Assembly (NCBI RefSeq): GCF_023715485.1
Contig: NZ_JAMBOF010000002.1
Coordinates: 62,001 to 126,000, forward strand
From: Mesobacillus subterraneus
GTDB taxonomy: Bacteria; Bacillota; Bacilli; Bacillales; Cytobacillaceae
Length of the DNA: 64,000 nucleotides
Direction: 5' to 3'
In this document: one piece after another, positions 20,393 through 30,581 of the stretch
Layout of the letters: each line of letters opens with the position of its first letter
Numbering within the stretch: position 1 is the first letter of the stretch
Made by a program: the position numbers and the translations under genes
The notes under the pieces: model-generated
What the model was told of the DNA's origin: nothing
The model's input: the letters and a program-made list of their open reading frames with translations, nothing else
Database searches by the model: none

Positions 20393-20525
20393 CCCGCTCA
20401 ACTCCCCTGTATAACATATTCCTTGTCACCAGGAAAAAACCTGTATAAATCCTTCGACAAATATTACGTTAAATAATGGAGTTATTTTGTAGTTTTTCCG
20501 GCTTTACACCATGAAAAAAGCAAAA

Positions 20526-20561
20526 AAAGACAAAGCCAAATGATATTTCGGCAATGTCTTT
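20526..20561 (-). terminator. Rho-independent terminator after the MFS gene
   Basis: The interrupted stem AAAGACA-GCC / GGC-TGTCTTT is followed by TTTTTTT on the minus strand, 37 bases past the MFS stop codon. Confidence 0.75.
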
Positions 20562-20597
20562 CATTTCCCGAGAAATATGTCTAAACAATCACATGAA

Positions 20598-21863
20598 TTA
20601 AGCAGGTTTTGTTTTTACTATGGCGGTTTTTGTTTTATTCATGCTTTTGAATACGATGAAAAAGTATGTTGAACCAATTAGATACAAACCAGCGGTAATT
20701 GTAAATACGGTCGCATAGCCCCAGTAGGAACCGTACTTAAGCACAATTCCAGTGGAAACTGGTCCCATAATTGCCCAGCCTAAATTAAAAACCATCTGGT
20801 TAACTGAATTGGCAAGGCCTTTCATCGAATCATCTACTTTTGACATCATCAATGACATTTGAATCGGATTTCCTGCATTCATGAGGGCCTGACGGAATAA
20901 AAATCCTAGCGCAGCCAGCCAAAATTGCTGAGTATAGGCAGTCAGAAGCAGAAATGGAAGAGACATAAGCTGTAAAATCACTACAGCTTTCACTTCACCG
21001 AGCCTGCGCACCACCATGGGTCCAATGATCATCGCCAGGGCTGTAGCCCCTTGTCCGAGCGAGATGACCAGTCCAATTAATGAATTAGAGGCCATGAACC
21101 TGTCTGCAAAATAAAGATTCAAATAGGGAATAACCAAGCCTGCACCAAAACCAATCATTAATTGAGCAACAGCAAATAGAAGGATAATTTTAATGCTGCC
21201 TTTATGAGTAATTGCCCAACTTGTTCCCTTGGACTTAGGCTGTCCTTGTGTTATAGGACGTTTTTCCACAAGCTTCATAATCGGCAAAAGCGCTGATAAG
21301 AACAGGAAAGCCCCGATGAACAATGTATACCTGATGCTATCCAGATCAGGGACAATCATTGCAAATAAATCTGTCATTATACCGCCGAAAAGGCTGCCGA
21401 TAACATTGGCAGCTGTCATTGTCGCAAAATGGATGCTGAACAAATGTACGCGCTGTTCTGACCTAGAATTCTCTGCAAGCCACGGAATGATTGAAACCTG
21501 GATGAAGGCTGATGCCAGGCCCGTTCCAAATGCAAATAAAACCAGTAAAGATTGTGCTTCGACCATACTTCTTGCGAATAAAATAACCCCTGTCGACATG
21601 GCTCCATAAAGCATTAGCTTCTTTCTGCCAACCTTGTCACTCATTATCCCTGCCGGAATCAACACGAGTGCAGTTGCCAGAGATGTCATCGAGATGACCT
21701 TGCCATTAACAAGCTCATTAAAGCCCAGCTCCCGAATATAGAAATTATAAATGACCATGAAAATTCCAAGTCCAATTTGCGTTAAAATATTCGCGAAAAA
21801 GGTTAATTTTATATTTCGATTGTAGCCTTTGATTTGTTCTGCCCATTCATTATAAAGAGCCAT
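20598..21863 (-). CDS. MFS transporter
   Basis: This 421-residue major facilitator superfamily protein has about 12 predicted membrane helices and a loop 2-3 motif IMSDKVGRKKLML (about 72-84), the classic MFS signature. It most resembles multidrug or unknown-substrate MFS carriers, and the substrate cannot be assigned. It stands as a single gene with its own terminator inserted between the methionine genes and the yusE-yusF pair. Confidence 0.9.
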   Translation of the reverse strand: MALYNEWAEQIKGYNRNIKLTFFANILTQIGLGIFMVIYNFYIRELGFNELVNGKVISMTSLATALVLIPAGIMSDKVGRKKLMLYGAMSTGVILFARSMVEAQSLLVLFAFGTGLASAFIQVSIIPWLAENSRSEQRVHLFSIHFATMTAANVIGSLFGGIMTDLFAMIVPDLDSIRYTLFIGAFLFLSALLPIMKLVEKRPITQGQPKSKGTSWAITHKGSIKIILLFAVAQLMIGFGAGLVIPYLNLYFADRFMASNSLIGLVISLGQGATALAMIIGPMVVRRLGEVKAVVILQLMSLPFLLLTAYTQQFWLAALGFLFRQALMNAGNPIQMSLMMSKVDDSMKGLANSVNQMVFNLGWAIMGPVSTGIVLKYGSYWGYATVFTITAGLYLIGSTYFFIVFKSMNKTKTAIVKTKPA

Positions 21864-21996
21864 TTAAATTTCGCCTCTCGATTATTTCGGTACTCTAAAT
21901 ATAATAATATCTTTGGAACGATATGTAAATCATTTCAACACGTTATAATGAATTTTTAAATTTTTTTCTTCCTGTTTTTGGGCAAAAAAAAACGGC

Positions 21997-22323
21997 TTAG
22001 CCGCTTGTCTTAACATTCTCTAGATTTTTCAGCTTCTCAAATAAATAAGGGACAGATTGAAAGGCATATATCTTCTCTTGAACCTCTCCCTTATTTACGA
22101 CAATCAGACAAGGAACACTTTCGATTTCAAAGCGCTCTGCCATTTCAGGCAGGTAATTTAAATCCGCTTTGCCGGAATTAATTTCAGGAAGGAGTTGCTC
22201 AATAACCGTCAGCATTTTCCCAGCAACTAGGCATGTTCCGCACATAGGCGTATAAAAATAAAGGTATCCCGTCTTCTTTTCCGCAAAAAAAGCTTCCACG
22301 TCTTCCTTAGTCCACTCTTTCAT
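21997..22323 (-). CDS. yusE: Thioredoxin-like protein YusE
   Basis: This 108-residue thioredoxin-fold protein has the active site CGTC in YFYTPMCGTCLVAGKML (about 24-40), the cis-proline segment SVPCLIV (about 69) and no signal peptide. It should act as a cytoplasmic disulfide reductase. It lies 6 bases downstream of yusF, as in B. subtilis, so the two are probably co-transcribed. A terminator hairpin (GCGGC / GCCG plus T-run) overlaps the end of the gene. Confidence 0.9.
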   Translation of the reverse strand: MKEWTKEDVEAFFAEKKTGYLYFYTPMCGTCLVAGKMLTVIEQLLPEINSGKADLNYLPEMAERFEIESVPCLIVVNKGEVQEKIYAFQSVPYLFEKLKNLENVKTSG

Positions 22324-22329
22324 CTACAG

Positions 22330-22680
22330 TCATCCTTTTTCTAAATACTCTGCATGAACGTCGATATTTGCTCCAATCAAAACTGTAGCAAGATGGTTTT
22401 CCGGTGCCGTTGCCACCTCTCTGTACATCTTATCAATGTACAAATGGTTCGCTTCGGGAAATTCCCGCTTGAATTGTTTCCTTAGCTTCTCACCGGATGC
22501 ATCAGCATCCACAAGAATATAAACATCTTTATCAAAAAGTGAATCAATCAGCTCATCTAGCTTTGAAACACCTATCGTTCCATTTGTACATATAATTTCA
22601 ACCGGTTCCTTCAGCACGGTCTGTACTTTCCTTTTGTCTGACGAGCCTTCCACTATGATCACCTTGTGATTTTCGTCCAT
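22330..22680 (-). CDS. yusF: Toprim domain protein YusF
   Basis: This 116-residue Toprim domain stands alone. Conserved metal-binding motifs are VIIVEGSSDK (glutamate near residue 11) and YILVDADASGEKLR (DxD, about 56-58). Small Toprim proteins of this type resemble the RNase M5 and primase cores; the substrate is unknown. The ATG at 22680 follows AGGTGG at best spacing, and two upstream starts (22686, 22692) are too close to it. It is the first gene of the yusF-yusE pair. Confidence 0.88.
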   Translation of the reverse strand: MDENHKVIIVEGSSDKRKVQTVLKEPVEIICTNGTIGVSKLDELIDSLFDKDVYILVDADASGEKLRKQFKREFPEANHLYIDKMYREVATAPENHLATVLIGANIDVHAEYLEKG

Positions 22681-22864
22681 CGCCATAACCACCTATGCAC
22701 CAGAAGATAATTGCTTTACATTATTATAAACATTATTGAAAAATTTGTGCTGTTAAGTACTTATTTCTATTGTCACTGTTTTTGAATTAGAATGCAAAAA
22801 TTTAGACTAGCCTATTTTTCCTTCGAGATGACAGAAATTCATATGAATTATTCCTAATAAAAAA

Positions 22865-22888
22865 ACAGCGGCTTGGCTGGCCGCTGCT
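22865..22888 (-). terminator. Rho-independent terminator after yusG
   Basis: CAGCGGC / GCCGCTG with a short loop, then TTTTTTATT on the minus strand, seven bases from the yusG stop. Confidence 0.75.
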
Positions 22889-22894
22889 TTCCGC

Positions 22895-23134
22895 TTAACA
22901 CCAGCCGCCTTCATCACAATCAGTGTACCGAGGTTCTGACTGATCCGGCACTGATACATGCTGGTAAATCCTATTCTGTTCTGATACAAAGTGATGCCCT
23001 AGCTCAAGCTGGACCCCTTCAGGCAGATTAATCTTTCCGATTGGTTCATTTTCCAGATACAGCTGAATTCTTCCGTTCTCTATCTTCCCTGTTACCCTGT
23101 CAGTGATGTCTAATTTTTGTTGGTTAAGTGTCAT
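22895..23134 (-). CDS. yusG: YusG family protein (DUF2553)
   Basis: This 79-residue protein matches the YusG family: a small beta-rich domain beginning LDITDRVTGKIENGRIQLYL and ending with the conserved tail RYTDCDEGGWC. It sits upstream of yusF and downstream of gcvH, as in B. subtilis. The function is unknown; the cysteine-containing C-terminus is a conserved feature of the family. Confidence 0.85.
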   Translation of the reverse strand: MTLNQQKLDITDRVTGKIENGRIQLYLENEPIGKINLPEGVQLELGHHFVSEQNRIYQHVSVPDQSEPRYTDCDEGGWC

Positions 23135-23243
23135 CGCTGTTCTCCCTTTTTACGTTAGTCGGTACTCATAGTCTGTCCGAAAACAGCATTTGAAGTGATG
23201 GAAAAATGTTGGAGTAAAAAAGGTGTTTTGTCCTAATAAAAAG

Positions 23244-23274
23244 CAAAGACGCCTTGAAAGCATCAAGGCGTCTT
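23244..23274 (-). terminator. Rho-independent terminator after gcvH
   Basis: The perfect AAGACGCCTTGA / TCAAGGCGTCTT stem is followed by a T-rich stretch on the minus strand, 9 bases after the gcvH stop. Confidence 0.85.
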
Positions 23275-23283
23275 ATTGGATAA

Positions 23284-23664
23284 TTATTCTTTTGTCATTT
23301 CTTCGTATTGTTCAGCTGTCATTAGCTTGTCTACTTCGCTGCTGTCAGACAGTTCCACAACGATCATCCATGCTTTTTCATATGGAGATTCGTTTACAAA
23401 CTCAGGGCTGTCGTTTAGGTCTTCGTTTACTTCTACTACTTTACCGCTTACCGGAGCATAAAGCTCAGAAACAGTTTTTACAGACTCAACACTTCCGAAT
23501 GGCTCATCAGCAGTGATTTCGTCTCCTACTTCAGGAAGTTCTACGAATACGATGTCACCTAGTTCAGATTGAGCAAAATCAGTGATGCCGACGCGAACCT
23601 TTTCTCCTTCAACTTTTACCCACTCATGTTCTTCAGAATAACGCAACTCATTTGGTGTATTCAT
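23284..23664 (-). CDS. gcvH: Glycine cleavage system H protein
   Basis: GcvH carries the aminomethyl group on its lipoyl arm between the P, T and L proteins, and in Bacillus it also acts as the relay for protein lipoylation. The 126-residue protein has the lipoylation site [15 protein letters not shown] with the modified lysine near residue 63. It has a good GGAGG ribosome site. P and T proteins are not in the window. Confidence 0.97.
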   Translation of the reverse strand: MNTPNELRYSEEHEWVKVEGEKVRVGITDFAQSELGDIVFVELPEVGDEITADEPFGSVESVKTVSELYAPVSGKVVEVNEDLNDSPEFVNESPYEKAWMIVVELSDSSEVDKLMTAEQYEEMTKE

Positions 23665-23717
23665 TTACTATCCCTCCATTTGTATATCTCTATCGATTAA
23701 TATCGATGGGACCAAAC

Positions 23718-24074
23718 TTAAAGCCAGGCTTTTTCGTATTCTTCCTCTTTAAAGCCCACAGTTACTTTTTCCCCGTCTGTCAACAGCGGGCGCTTGATTA
23801 GCATTCCGTCAGATGCAAGCAATTCTAACAGCTCGCTCCTGGATGCTGTCTTGATTTTGTCCTTCATTCCCAGGTCCCGGTATTTCTGGCCGCTCGTATT
23901 AAAAAACTTTTTAATATCAAGGCCGCTTTTATCTAGCATTTCTTCAAGCTCAGATCGGGAAGGAGGATTTTCGACAATATGTATTTCATTATAGTCTGCA
24001 TCATGCTGGTCTAACCATTTCTTAGCATTTCTGCAGGTGCCGCATTTAGGGTACCAATAAAACGATTTTGCCAT
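23718..24074 (-). CDS. yusI: ArsC/Spx-family protein YusI
   Basis: This 118-residue thioredoxin-fold protein of the arsenate reductase/Spx family has a CGTC motif (WYPKCGTCRNAKKWL, residues about 7-21) and KRPLLTDG near residue 94. It is closest to YusI, which lies beside gcvH in B. subtilis. It lacks RNA-polymerase-binding features that I could confirm, so arsenate reduction or another redox role remains open. Confidence 0.9.
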   Translation of the reverse strand: MAKSFYWYPKCGTCRNAKKWLDQHDADYNEIHIVENPPSRSELEEMLDKSGLDIKKFFNTSGQKYRDLGMKDKIKTASRSELLELLASDGMLIKRPLLTDGEKVTVGFKEEEYEKAWL

Positions 24075-24263
24075 TTTTTCACCACCCTTGCTAGTATCCC
24101 ATTATTTATTCCCTCTAAACGGATAGTAACATACTATGGTGGCAAAATTCTAACATTCCGTGTTTAATTTCCCACAATATTTTTGGCATCCATTACTTAT
24201 TTCAACAAAAGCTGCAAAAATCCTTCTTCATCTAAAATTAAACCCGTTGATGCCCTAAGAACA

Positions 24264-24590
24264 AAAAGCGCAAGCACCTCGTTCAGCCCCGACAATCGCT
24301 GGAGGGTCTGACAGAGAAGTCGTTCTTTGACTTCATTGGCAGGACCGAAATCGAAATGTATAGCCGACTGCCCAGAAACGCAGAAACTGGAGACTCCACC
24401 AAAGAAGCGCTTTTTGCTTCTGCCGGGGAAGTTGAAGTTTCGGAGTTTCTAGGAGGCGACACTAGACAATTCGAAAAGCGGAGGCGACTGTTCAACTCCG
24501 ACAAGCGCTGGAGGGCCTGACAGTGAAGTCGTTCTTTGACTTCATTGGCAGGACCGAAGCGTCTCGAGGGGCTAGGCGCTGGAGCTGGAT
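24264..24590. repeat. GAAAAGCGC-type intergenic repeat, composite copy
   Basis: The segment starts AAAAGCGCAAGCACCTCG and ends GGCTAGGCGCTGGAGCTGG, the two ends of a repeat with partial copies at 31996, 32411, 36688 and 51586. It contains two 59-base direct copies (about 24289-24347 and 24501-24559), each with the palindrome GAAGTCGTTCTTTGACTTC. It has no credible coding sequence, although an open frame crosses it. Confidence 0.75.
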
Positions 24591-24652
24591 TAAGAATACT
24601 ACATGAGGTTATCCACAACTAATACTTTTTTATTTCCTAAAGAAATATAAAA

Positions 24653-24682
24653 CACCCCTCCCGCAAACGAGAGGAGCGTCCT
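24653..24682 (-). terminator. Probable terminator of the fadNAE operon
   Basis: The imperfect stem CGCTCCTCTCG / CGGGAGGGGTG is followed by TTTTATATTTC on the minus strand just beyond the fadE stop. Confidence 0.6.
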
Positions 24683-24690
24683 AATGTAAA

Positions 24691-26475
24691 TTATACTACA
24701 AAGCGTTCTGCTTCGGTCAGCTTTTCAGCTGCTTCACGCTTTTTAGCGATTACGTTGATTGGTGTGTGTCTAGTGAACTTGCGCAAAGCGGAAGTCAGCA
24801 TGCGCAGCGCATCGCCTTCTTCAGTCGCAACAAGCGTTTCTTTAGCATCGCGTTCGATATCATTGAATGCTTCCTGGCAGAAGATCTGTGTGTAAAGAAG
24901 CTTTTGCTTGCTCTTCTCCAGTCCATCTTTTGCGATCGCCTTTTCAGTACGGAGGACAGCTGATTCCATTGAATAAGCGTTAGAAATAATATCCGCGATA
25001 TTTACCAGGATTTCCTGTTCTCTTTCTAATGCCTTGCCAAACTTCTGGGCTGCCAATCCTGCAGCTAGCAAACCAATCTTTTTCGCATTCTTCACGAGGT
25101 ACTTTTCTTGTGCAAGCGGCTCATCGCCTGGCTCTTCAGGCATAAGCATCATCAGTTCTTCCTGAAGCTGCTGGGCTTTTTGCAATAAAGGAAGCTCGCC
25201 CTTCATAGCTTTGCGCAGGAATGTTCCAGGCACTAACAGGCGGTTGATTTCATTTGTTCCTTCAAAAATACGGTTGATCCTTGAATCACGGTACGCTCTT
25301 TCGATTTCATATTCCTGCATGAAACCGTATCCGCCGTGGATCTGGACGCCTTCATCTACGACATAGTCAAGTGTTTCTGTAGCGAAGACCTTGTTCATTG
25401 AGCACTCAATTGCGTATTCGGCGATTGAATCAGCAACAGCTTTACCATTGTTGATTTCTTCGTCTGTCAGCTGGTTCATTCTATCTTCGAACAATCCTAC
25501 TGTACGGTATACTGAGCTTTCAGTAGCATATATTTTGGAAGCCATCGTTGCAAGCTTTTCCTTTGTCAGGTTGAACTGGGAAATCGGCGTTTTGAATTGC
25601 TGGCGCTGGTTTGCATATTTGACTGTCAGGCCAAATGCCTGCTTAGCACCACCAGTAGCGCCTACACCTAACTTATAACGGCCGATGTTAAGGATGTTAA
25701 AGGCGATGAGGTGCCCTTTACCAGCTTCTCCTAGAAGATTTTCAACCGGAACTTGTGCATCCTCAAGAATCAATGTACGTGTCGATGAGCTCTTGATACC
25801 CATTTTCTTTTCTTCAGCACCTACTGATACTCCTGGGTATTCTCTTTCAACAATGAAAGCTGTGAATTGTTCGCCATCGATTTTAGCGTAAACAACGAAT
25901 ACATCAGCAAAACCGGCATTGGTGATCCATTGCTTTTCACCATTCAGTACGTAGTGAGTGCCTTCTGCATTCAACTTGGCTGTTGTCTTTGCACCCAAAG
26001 CGTCTGATCCTGAACCTGGCTCTGTAAGTGCGTATGCAGCAAGCTTTTCTCCTGTTGCCAGAACTGGCAAGTACTTTTGCTTTTGATCTTCATTGCCGAA
26101 AAGCACGATTGGAAGTGAACCGATTCCTACATGCGCTCCGTGGGAAATAGAGAAACCGCCGGCTACAGCCATTTTTTCCGCGATCAGGGCTGAACTGATT
26201 TTATCAAGGCTTAAACCGCCGTATTCTTCAGGAACATCTGCACCAAGAAGCCCAAGCTCCCCGGCTTCCTTCAATAGTTTCACCGTGCGGTCAAATTCAT
26301 GCTGTTCAATATATTCAACCTGAGGCAATACTTCGTTCGTAACGAAGTCCTCAGTCGTTTTTGCGATCATTTTGTGCTCATCAGTGTAATCCTCTGGAGT
26401 AAAAACCTGATCATACGTTACGTCTTCGATTAAGAAGCTCCCGCCTTTTACCAGCTTTTCTGTTTGGTTTTCCAT
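24691..26475 (-). CDS. fadE: Acyl-CoA dehydrogenase FadE
   Basis: This FAD enzyme carries out the first step of fatty acid beta-oxidation, oxidising acyl-CoA to enoyl-CoA. At 594 residues it has the family core ([17 protein letters not shown], about 151-167; [40 protein letters not shown], about 373-400, shown here as a region) plus an extra C-terminal helical domain like other Bacillus FadE proteins. It is the last gene of fadN-fadA-fadE, 65 bases after fadA, and should be repressed by FadR via the operator upstream of fadN. Confidence 0.96.
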   Translation of the reverse strand: MENQTEKLVKGGSFLIEDVTYDQVFTPEDYTDEHKMIAKTTEDFVTNEVLPQVEYIEQHEFDRTVKLLKEAGELGLLGADVPEEYGGLSLDKISSALIAEKMAVAGGFSISHGAHVGIGSLPIVLFGNEDQKQKYLPVLATGEKLAAYALTEPGSGSDALGAKTTAKLNAEGTHYVLNGEKQWITNAGFADVFVVYAKIDGEQFTAFIVEREYPGVSVGAEEKKMGIKSSSTRTLILEDAQVPVENLLGEAGKGHLIAFNILNIGRYKLGVGATGGAKQAFGLTVKYANQRQQFKTPISQFNLTKEKLATMASKIYATESSVYRTVGLFEDRMNQLTDEEINNGKAVADSIAEYAIECSMNKVFATETLDYVVDEGVQIHGGYGFMQEYEIERAYRDSRINRIFEGTNEINRLLVPGTFLRKAMKGELPLLQKAQQLQEELMMLMPEEPGDEPLAQEKYLVKNAKKIGLLAAGLAAQKFGKALEREQEILVNIADIISNAYSMESAVLRTEKAIAKDGLEKSKQKLLYTQIFCQEAFNDIERDAKETLVATEEGDALRMLTSALRKFTRHTPINVIAKKREAAEKLTEAERFVV

Positions 26476-26540
26476 TGAATATTCCTCCTGTCTATTTTGG
26501 GGAGGAGCTTAGCCCCTCCATTTTATAGTTAAATAGAGTT

Positions 26541-27716
26541 TTATAATAATTCGAATACTCCAGCTGCGCCCATACCGCCGCCGATACACATTGTCACGAC
26601 GCCGAATTGCTCGTTGCGGCGCTTCATTTCATGGATGATGGAAAGAGTCAGCTTAGCACCAGTAGTTCCAAGCGGATGTCCCAGGGCGATTGCTCCGCCA
26701 TTGACATTGACTTTATCCTCATCCAGTCCAAGCTCACGGATTACCTGGATGGATTGTGATGCAAATGCTTCGTTCAATTCGAATACACCAATATCAGATA
26801 CTTGCAGTCCTGCTAATTTCAATGCTCTTGGGATTGCCACGACTGGCCCGATCCCCATGATTTCAGGCGGCACTCCGCCAAGTGCGAACGATCTGAACTT
26901 CGCCAATGGCTTCAATCCAAGGGACTCGGCTTTTTCCCGGTCCATCACCATGACGGCGGCTGCTCCGTCGCTTGTCTGAGAAGAGTTCCCTGCAGTTACC
27001 GTGCCATTGATCGAGAACGCCGGGCGAAGCTTTGCAAGAGTTTCCATATTCGTGTCAGGGCGGACGCCTTCATCCTGTTTGAATTGGAAAGTCTTTTCTG
27101 CAAGCTTATTGTCTTTTCCTACTGTCCGTACAGTTACATCGACAGGAACAATTTCTTCCTCGAACTTCCCTTCCTGGATCGCTTTTGCTGCACGCTGATG
27201 GCTTCTTACTGCGAACGCATCCTGGTCCTCACGGGAAATGCCGTATTTTTTTGCTACTTCTTCTGCTGTATGGCCCATCCCCATATAATATTGCGGGGCA
27301 GTTTCTGCAAGCTTCGCATTCGGACGGACAACATGGCCCATCATCGGCACAAGGCTCATGGATTCTGCGCCTCCAGCGATGATTGTGTCTGCATGGCCTA
27401 GCATGATTCTTTCAGATGCATTGGCAATTGCCTGTAAACCTGAAGAACAATAGCGGTTGATTGTGATGGCTGGCACTTCATGCGAAAGTCCTGCAAGAGC
27501 GCCGATATTGCGCGCCATATTCAATCCCTGCTCTGCCTCAGGCATTGCACAGCCGATGATAAGATCATCGATATTCCCTTCATAATTGCCTGCGCGCTTT
27601 AGAGTTTCTCTTACAACGAGAGCCCCTAGATCATCTGGACGCACATTAGCAAGCGTTCCTTTCTTTGCTCTTCCTACCGGTGTCCGGGCTCCGGCTACGA
27701 TTACCGCTTCTCTCAT
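26541..27716 (-). CDS. fadA: Acetyl-CoA C-acyltransferase (3-ketoacyl-CoA thiolase) FadA
   Basis: This thiolase cleaves 3-ketoacyl-CoA to acetyl-CoA and a shortened acyl-CoA. The 391-residue protein has the nucleophilic cysteine in [12 protein letters not shown] (about 88-91), the active-site histidine in [16 protein letters not shown] and the second cysteine in [13 protein letters not shown] near the C-terminus. The ATG at 27716 gives the usual family length. It is the middle gene of the fad operon. Confidence 0.97.
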   Translation of the reverse strand: MREAVIVAGARTPVGRAKKGTLANVRPDDLGALVVRETLKRAGNYEGNIDDLIIGCAMPEAEQGLNMARNIGALAGLSHEVPAITINRYCSSGLQAIANASERIMLGHADTIIAGGAESMSLVPMMGHVVRPNAKLAETAPQYYMGMGHTAEEVAKKYGISREDQDAFAVRSHQRAAKAIQEGKFEEEIVPVDVTVRTVGKDNKLAEKTFQFKQDEGVRPDTNMETLAKLRPAFSINGTVTAGNSSQTSDGAAAVMVMDREKAESLGLKPLAKFRSFALGGVPPEIMGIGPVVAIPRALKLAGLQVSDIGVFELNEAFASQSIQVIRELGLDEDKVNVNGGAIALGHPLGTTGAKLTLSIIHEMKRRNEQFGVVTMCIGGGMGAAGVFELL

Positions 27717-27785
27717 CTCATTCCCTCTCTTTCCTTGGATGTTCAATTTATTCCTAGTCGATTTAACAGGTAAAATATGAATCTA

Positions 27786-30167
27786 TTAATTGCGCAATGG
27801 CTTGCCTTTTACGAGCATATGCTGCATGCGCTGCTGTGATTTAGGTTCAGCCACAAGGCTTAGGAATGCTTCTCTTTCAAGATCAAGCAAGTATTGCTCA
27901 TCGACTTCGGTTCCGTATGGTACTTTTCCGCCGGCGATGACATACGCAAGCTTTTTCGCGATTTTCAGATCATGTTCGGAAATATAGCCTGAAAGATGCA
28001 TTGTCTGTGCACCAAGAAGCAATGTTGCATATCCTGGTTCTCCCGTTACAGGAACTTTCCTTCTCACTGGAGCCTTATAACCGCTTTCATAAAGATTCAA
28101 AGCAGCTTGTTTTGCATCATACAACAGATGATCGCTGTTCACGCTGATGCCATCTGCTTCATTTAAGAAGTTATTCTCACGTGCTTCCTCGCCTGAAGTT
28201 GATACTTTTGCCATCGCAATTGTTTCGAATACTTTGTTGGCAACCTTTTGAAGGTCGAATTCCACGCCTTTTGGCAGTCCTTCCAGATGCTTGATGTAAA
28301 GCTCCTTGTTTCCGCCGCCGCCAGGAATCAGGCCGACACCTGCTTCAACAAGACCCATGTAGGTTTCCATTGATGCCTGGATATGGGCTGCCGGCAAGCA
28401 CATTTCTGCTCCTCCGCCAAGAGTCATGCCAAATGGTGCAGCAACGACTGGTTTAGAGCAGTATTTGAGTTTCAAAGTCGTCTGCTGGAATTGGCGTACG
28501 ACCATATCAAGATCCCAAATGTTATCATCCTGGGCCTCCATCAAGATCATCGCCAGGTTGGCTCCTACCGAGAAGTTCTTGCCCTGGTTGCCGATGACAA
28601 GTCCCTTATAATTCTTTTCAACCTCGTCAATTGCGAAGTTGATCATCTGGAGGATATCCGGGCCGATTGAGTTACTGTGTGAATGGAATTCTAGAAGAGC
28701 GATCCCATCGCCAAGGTCGATCAGGCTTGCTCCGCCATTCTTCTTGATGACCCCATTTTGCTTTTTAAGCAGCTTCAGGTTGATGACCTTTTGATTCTCT
28801 TCAACAGCTGCATATTCGCCATTGTGGTAATAGCTAAGCACCCCGTCCTCTTCTTTATAAAAGGAATTGAAGCCTTTCTCGACCATTTCTTTCACCCAAG
28901 CAGGAACAGTCTTGCCTTCAGCTTCCATTTTGCTGATTGCCTTTTCTACCCCTAATGCATCCCAAGCTTCAAACGGTCCCATTTCCCAGCCGAAGCCCCA
29001 TTTCATTGCACGGTCGATAGCGACGACATCATCGGCAATCGTTCCTAATAACTCAGCTGAGTAAACCAGTACAGGACTGAAAATATTCCATAGCAGTTCA
29101 CCTGCGCGATCATGCGCATAAACAAGCGCTTTCATTTTATTTGCCAGGCCTTTTTCCTGCTTGCTCATTTCGGTAGAAGCAGTCTTTAACTTTTTGCGAG
29201 GCCCGTATTCTAATGTTTGCGGGTCCAATTCAAGGATTTCTTTGCCCTGCTTCAGGAAGAATCCTTGACCTGACTTGCTTCCAAGCCAGCCGTTTTCAAG
29301 CATCTTCTTCATGAATTCAGGTACTTCAAATACTTCCTTCTCTTCGCCGTCGACCTGGTCATACACGTTCTTCGCAACATGGGCGAAAGTATCGAGGCCA
29401 ACAACGTCCAGCGTGCGGAATGTTGCGCTCTTAGGGCGTCCAATCGTCGGGCCCGTCACTGAGTCAACTTCTCCAACACTGTAGCCGCCTTTGATCATTT
29501 CTCGAACAGTAACAAGCAATCCATAAGTTCCAATCCTGTTCGCGATGAAGTTAGGTGTATCCTTTGCTTCTACCACACCCTTGCCAAGCTTATCTTCGCC
29601 AAACTTCTTCATGAAGGAAAGAACCTCAGGGTCCGTATCTTTAGTAGGAATCACTTCAAGCAGCTTCAAATAGCGCGGCGGGTTGAAGAAATGTGTTCCA
29701 AGGAAATGTTTCCTGAAATCATCCGTACGCCCTTCCGCCATTGCCTCAACTGAAATACCGGAAGTATTGGAGCTGATGATGCTTCCCTGTTTGCGGTATT
29801 TATCTACATCAGTGAATACTTTTTTCTTTATATCAAGATTTTCAACAACTACTTCGATTACCCAGTCAACATCTTTCAGCTTTTCCATATCGTCTTCAAA
29901 GTTACCCGCTTCAATTAGAGCAAGATTTTTCTTGGAGGCCAAAGGTGCCGGTTTTTGCTTTAACAGCTTTTGCAGCGCGCCTGCACTAATCCGGTTGCGA
30001 ACCTGCTTGTCTTCAAGTGTCAAACCCTTTGCTTTTTCCTGTTCTGTTAATTCCCGAGGTACGATATCCATCAGCAATGTCGGTATACCGATGTTGGCCA
30101 GATGTGCTGCAATCCCTGATCCCATGACTCCAGATCCAAGAACTGCCGCTTTTTGAATTTGTCGCAT
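27786..30167 (-). CDS. fadN: 3-hydroxyacyl-CoA dehydrogenase / enoyl-CoA hydratase FadN
   Basis: This fused beta-oxidation enzyme of 793 residues begins with an NAD-binding 3-hydroxyacyl-CoA dehydrogenase domain (GSGVMGSGIAAHLA, about 11-24; GTHFFNPPRYLKLLEV). An enoyl-CoA hydratase/isomerase domain occupies the C-terminal half (GLVIGNQGKNFSVGANLAM; oxyanion segment PFGMTLGGGAEMCLPA). The order of domains is the reverse of E. coli FadB and is the Bacillus FadN arrangement. The ATG at 30167 has GGGGGAG nine bases upstream. It is the first gene of the operon, with a FadR box 29 bases before the start. Confidence 0.97.
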   Translation of the reverse strand: MRQIQKAAVLGSGVMGSGIAAHLANIGIPTLLMDIVPRELTEQEKAKGLTLEDKQVRNRISAGALQKLLKQKPAPLASKKNLALIEAGNFEDDMEKLKDVDWVIEVVVENLDIKKKVFTDVDKYRKQGSIISSNTSGISVEAMAEGRTDDFRKHFLGTHFFNPPRYLKLLEVIPTKDTDPEVLSFMKKFGEDKLGKGVVEAKDTPNFIANRIGTYGLLVTVREMIKGGYSVGEVDSVTGPTIGRPKSATFRTLDVVGLDTFAHVAKNVYDQVDGEEKEVFEVPEFMKKMLENGWLGSKSGQGFFLKQGKEILELDPQTLEYGPRKKLKTASTEMSKQEKGLANKMKALVYAHDRAGELLWNIFSPVLVYSAELLGTIADDVVAIDRAMKWGFGWEMGPFEAWDALGVEKAISKMEAEGKTVPAWVKEMVEKGFNSFYKEEDGVLSYYHNGEYAAVEENQKVINLKLLKKQNGVIKKNGGASLIDLGDGIALLEFHSHSNSIGPDILQMINFAIDEVEKNYKGLVIGNQGKNFSVGANLAMILMEAQDDNIWDLDMVVRQFQQTTLKLKYCSKPVVAAPFGMTLGGGAEMCLPAAHIQASMETYMGLVEAGVGLIPGGGGNKELYIKHLEGLPKGVEFDLQKVANKVFETIAMAKVSTSGEEARENNFLNEADGISVNSDHLLYDAKQAALNLYESGYKAPVRRKVPVTGEPGYATLLLGAQTMHLSGYISEHDLKIAKKLAYVIAGGKVPYGTEVDEQYLLDLEREAFLSLVAEPKSQQRMQHMLVKGKPLRN

Positions 30168-30195
30168 CAAATTTGTCTCCCCCTTTGACTCTTTT

Positions 30196-30213
30196 TGAAT
30201 GAATACTCATTCA
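30196..30213 (-). promoter_or_regulatory. FadR operator of the fadNAE operon
   Basis: TGAATGAATACTCATTCA is a perfect palindrome that matches the known Bacillus FadR (YsiA) site TGAATGAnTAnTCATTCA. It lies just upstream of the fadN ribosome site, so repression should be lifted by long-chain acyl-CoA. Confidence 0.93.
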
Positions 30214-30415
30214 TTTTTGCTTCAAAAAAAATAGGCATATAAATGAGTTCTGTTAATTACTACTATAAAATATTTAAAAAATTTCCGCAATAATAAGGTG
30301 CGGAAAAAAGAAAATTTTTTGAATTTTACAATCGCTATTATATCTCCTGCGATTGGGCAACCTAAAAAAGCGGTCATAAGGTCGCTGATTTCTATAAAAA
30401 GATGGAGGTACGATC

Positions 30416-30547
30416 ATGGCAAGAATGAAGAAGCATCCGTCGAAGGCTGGTGTCAGCGCAGCGAGCGTGAAAGGAAATGCAGGGCCTTCAATGGGCCAGG
30501 GCGGCGAAGGAAAAGTCAACAGCCAGAACAGCCAATATAAAAAATAA
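30416..30547 (+). CDS. yuzL: Small spore-former protein YuzL
   Basis: This 43-residue basic protein begins MARMKKHPSKAGVSAASVKG and continues into a glycine- and asparagine-rich tail. It matches the YuzL family found beside the fad operon in Bacillus. The ATG has a perfect GGAGG ribosome site seven bases upstream. It is divergent from fadN and convergent with the proline dehydrogenase gene, with which it shares a terminator. The function is unknown. Confidence 0.82.
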   Translation: MARMKKHPSKAGVSAASVKGNAGPSMGQGGEGKVNSQNSQYKK

Positions 30548-30548
30548 A

Positions 30549-30577
30549 AAAACAGGCTGACTTTTGTCAGCCTGACT
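30549..30577. terminator. Bidirectional terminator between yuzL and fadM
   Basis: AACAGGCTGAC / GTCAGCCTG hairpin with A/T-rich flanks on both sides, between converging stop codons at 30547 and 30582. Confidence 0.75.
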
Positions 30578-30581
30578 CATT

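Noticed and set aside
24283-24618. Minus-strand open frame of 111 codons rich in Ser, Pro and Leu
   Set aside because: It lies wholly in the composite GAAAAGCGC-type repeat and has no good start signal.
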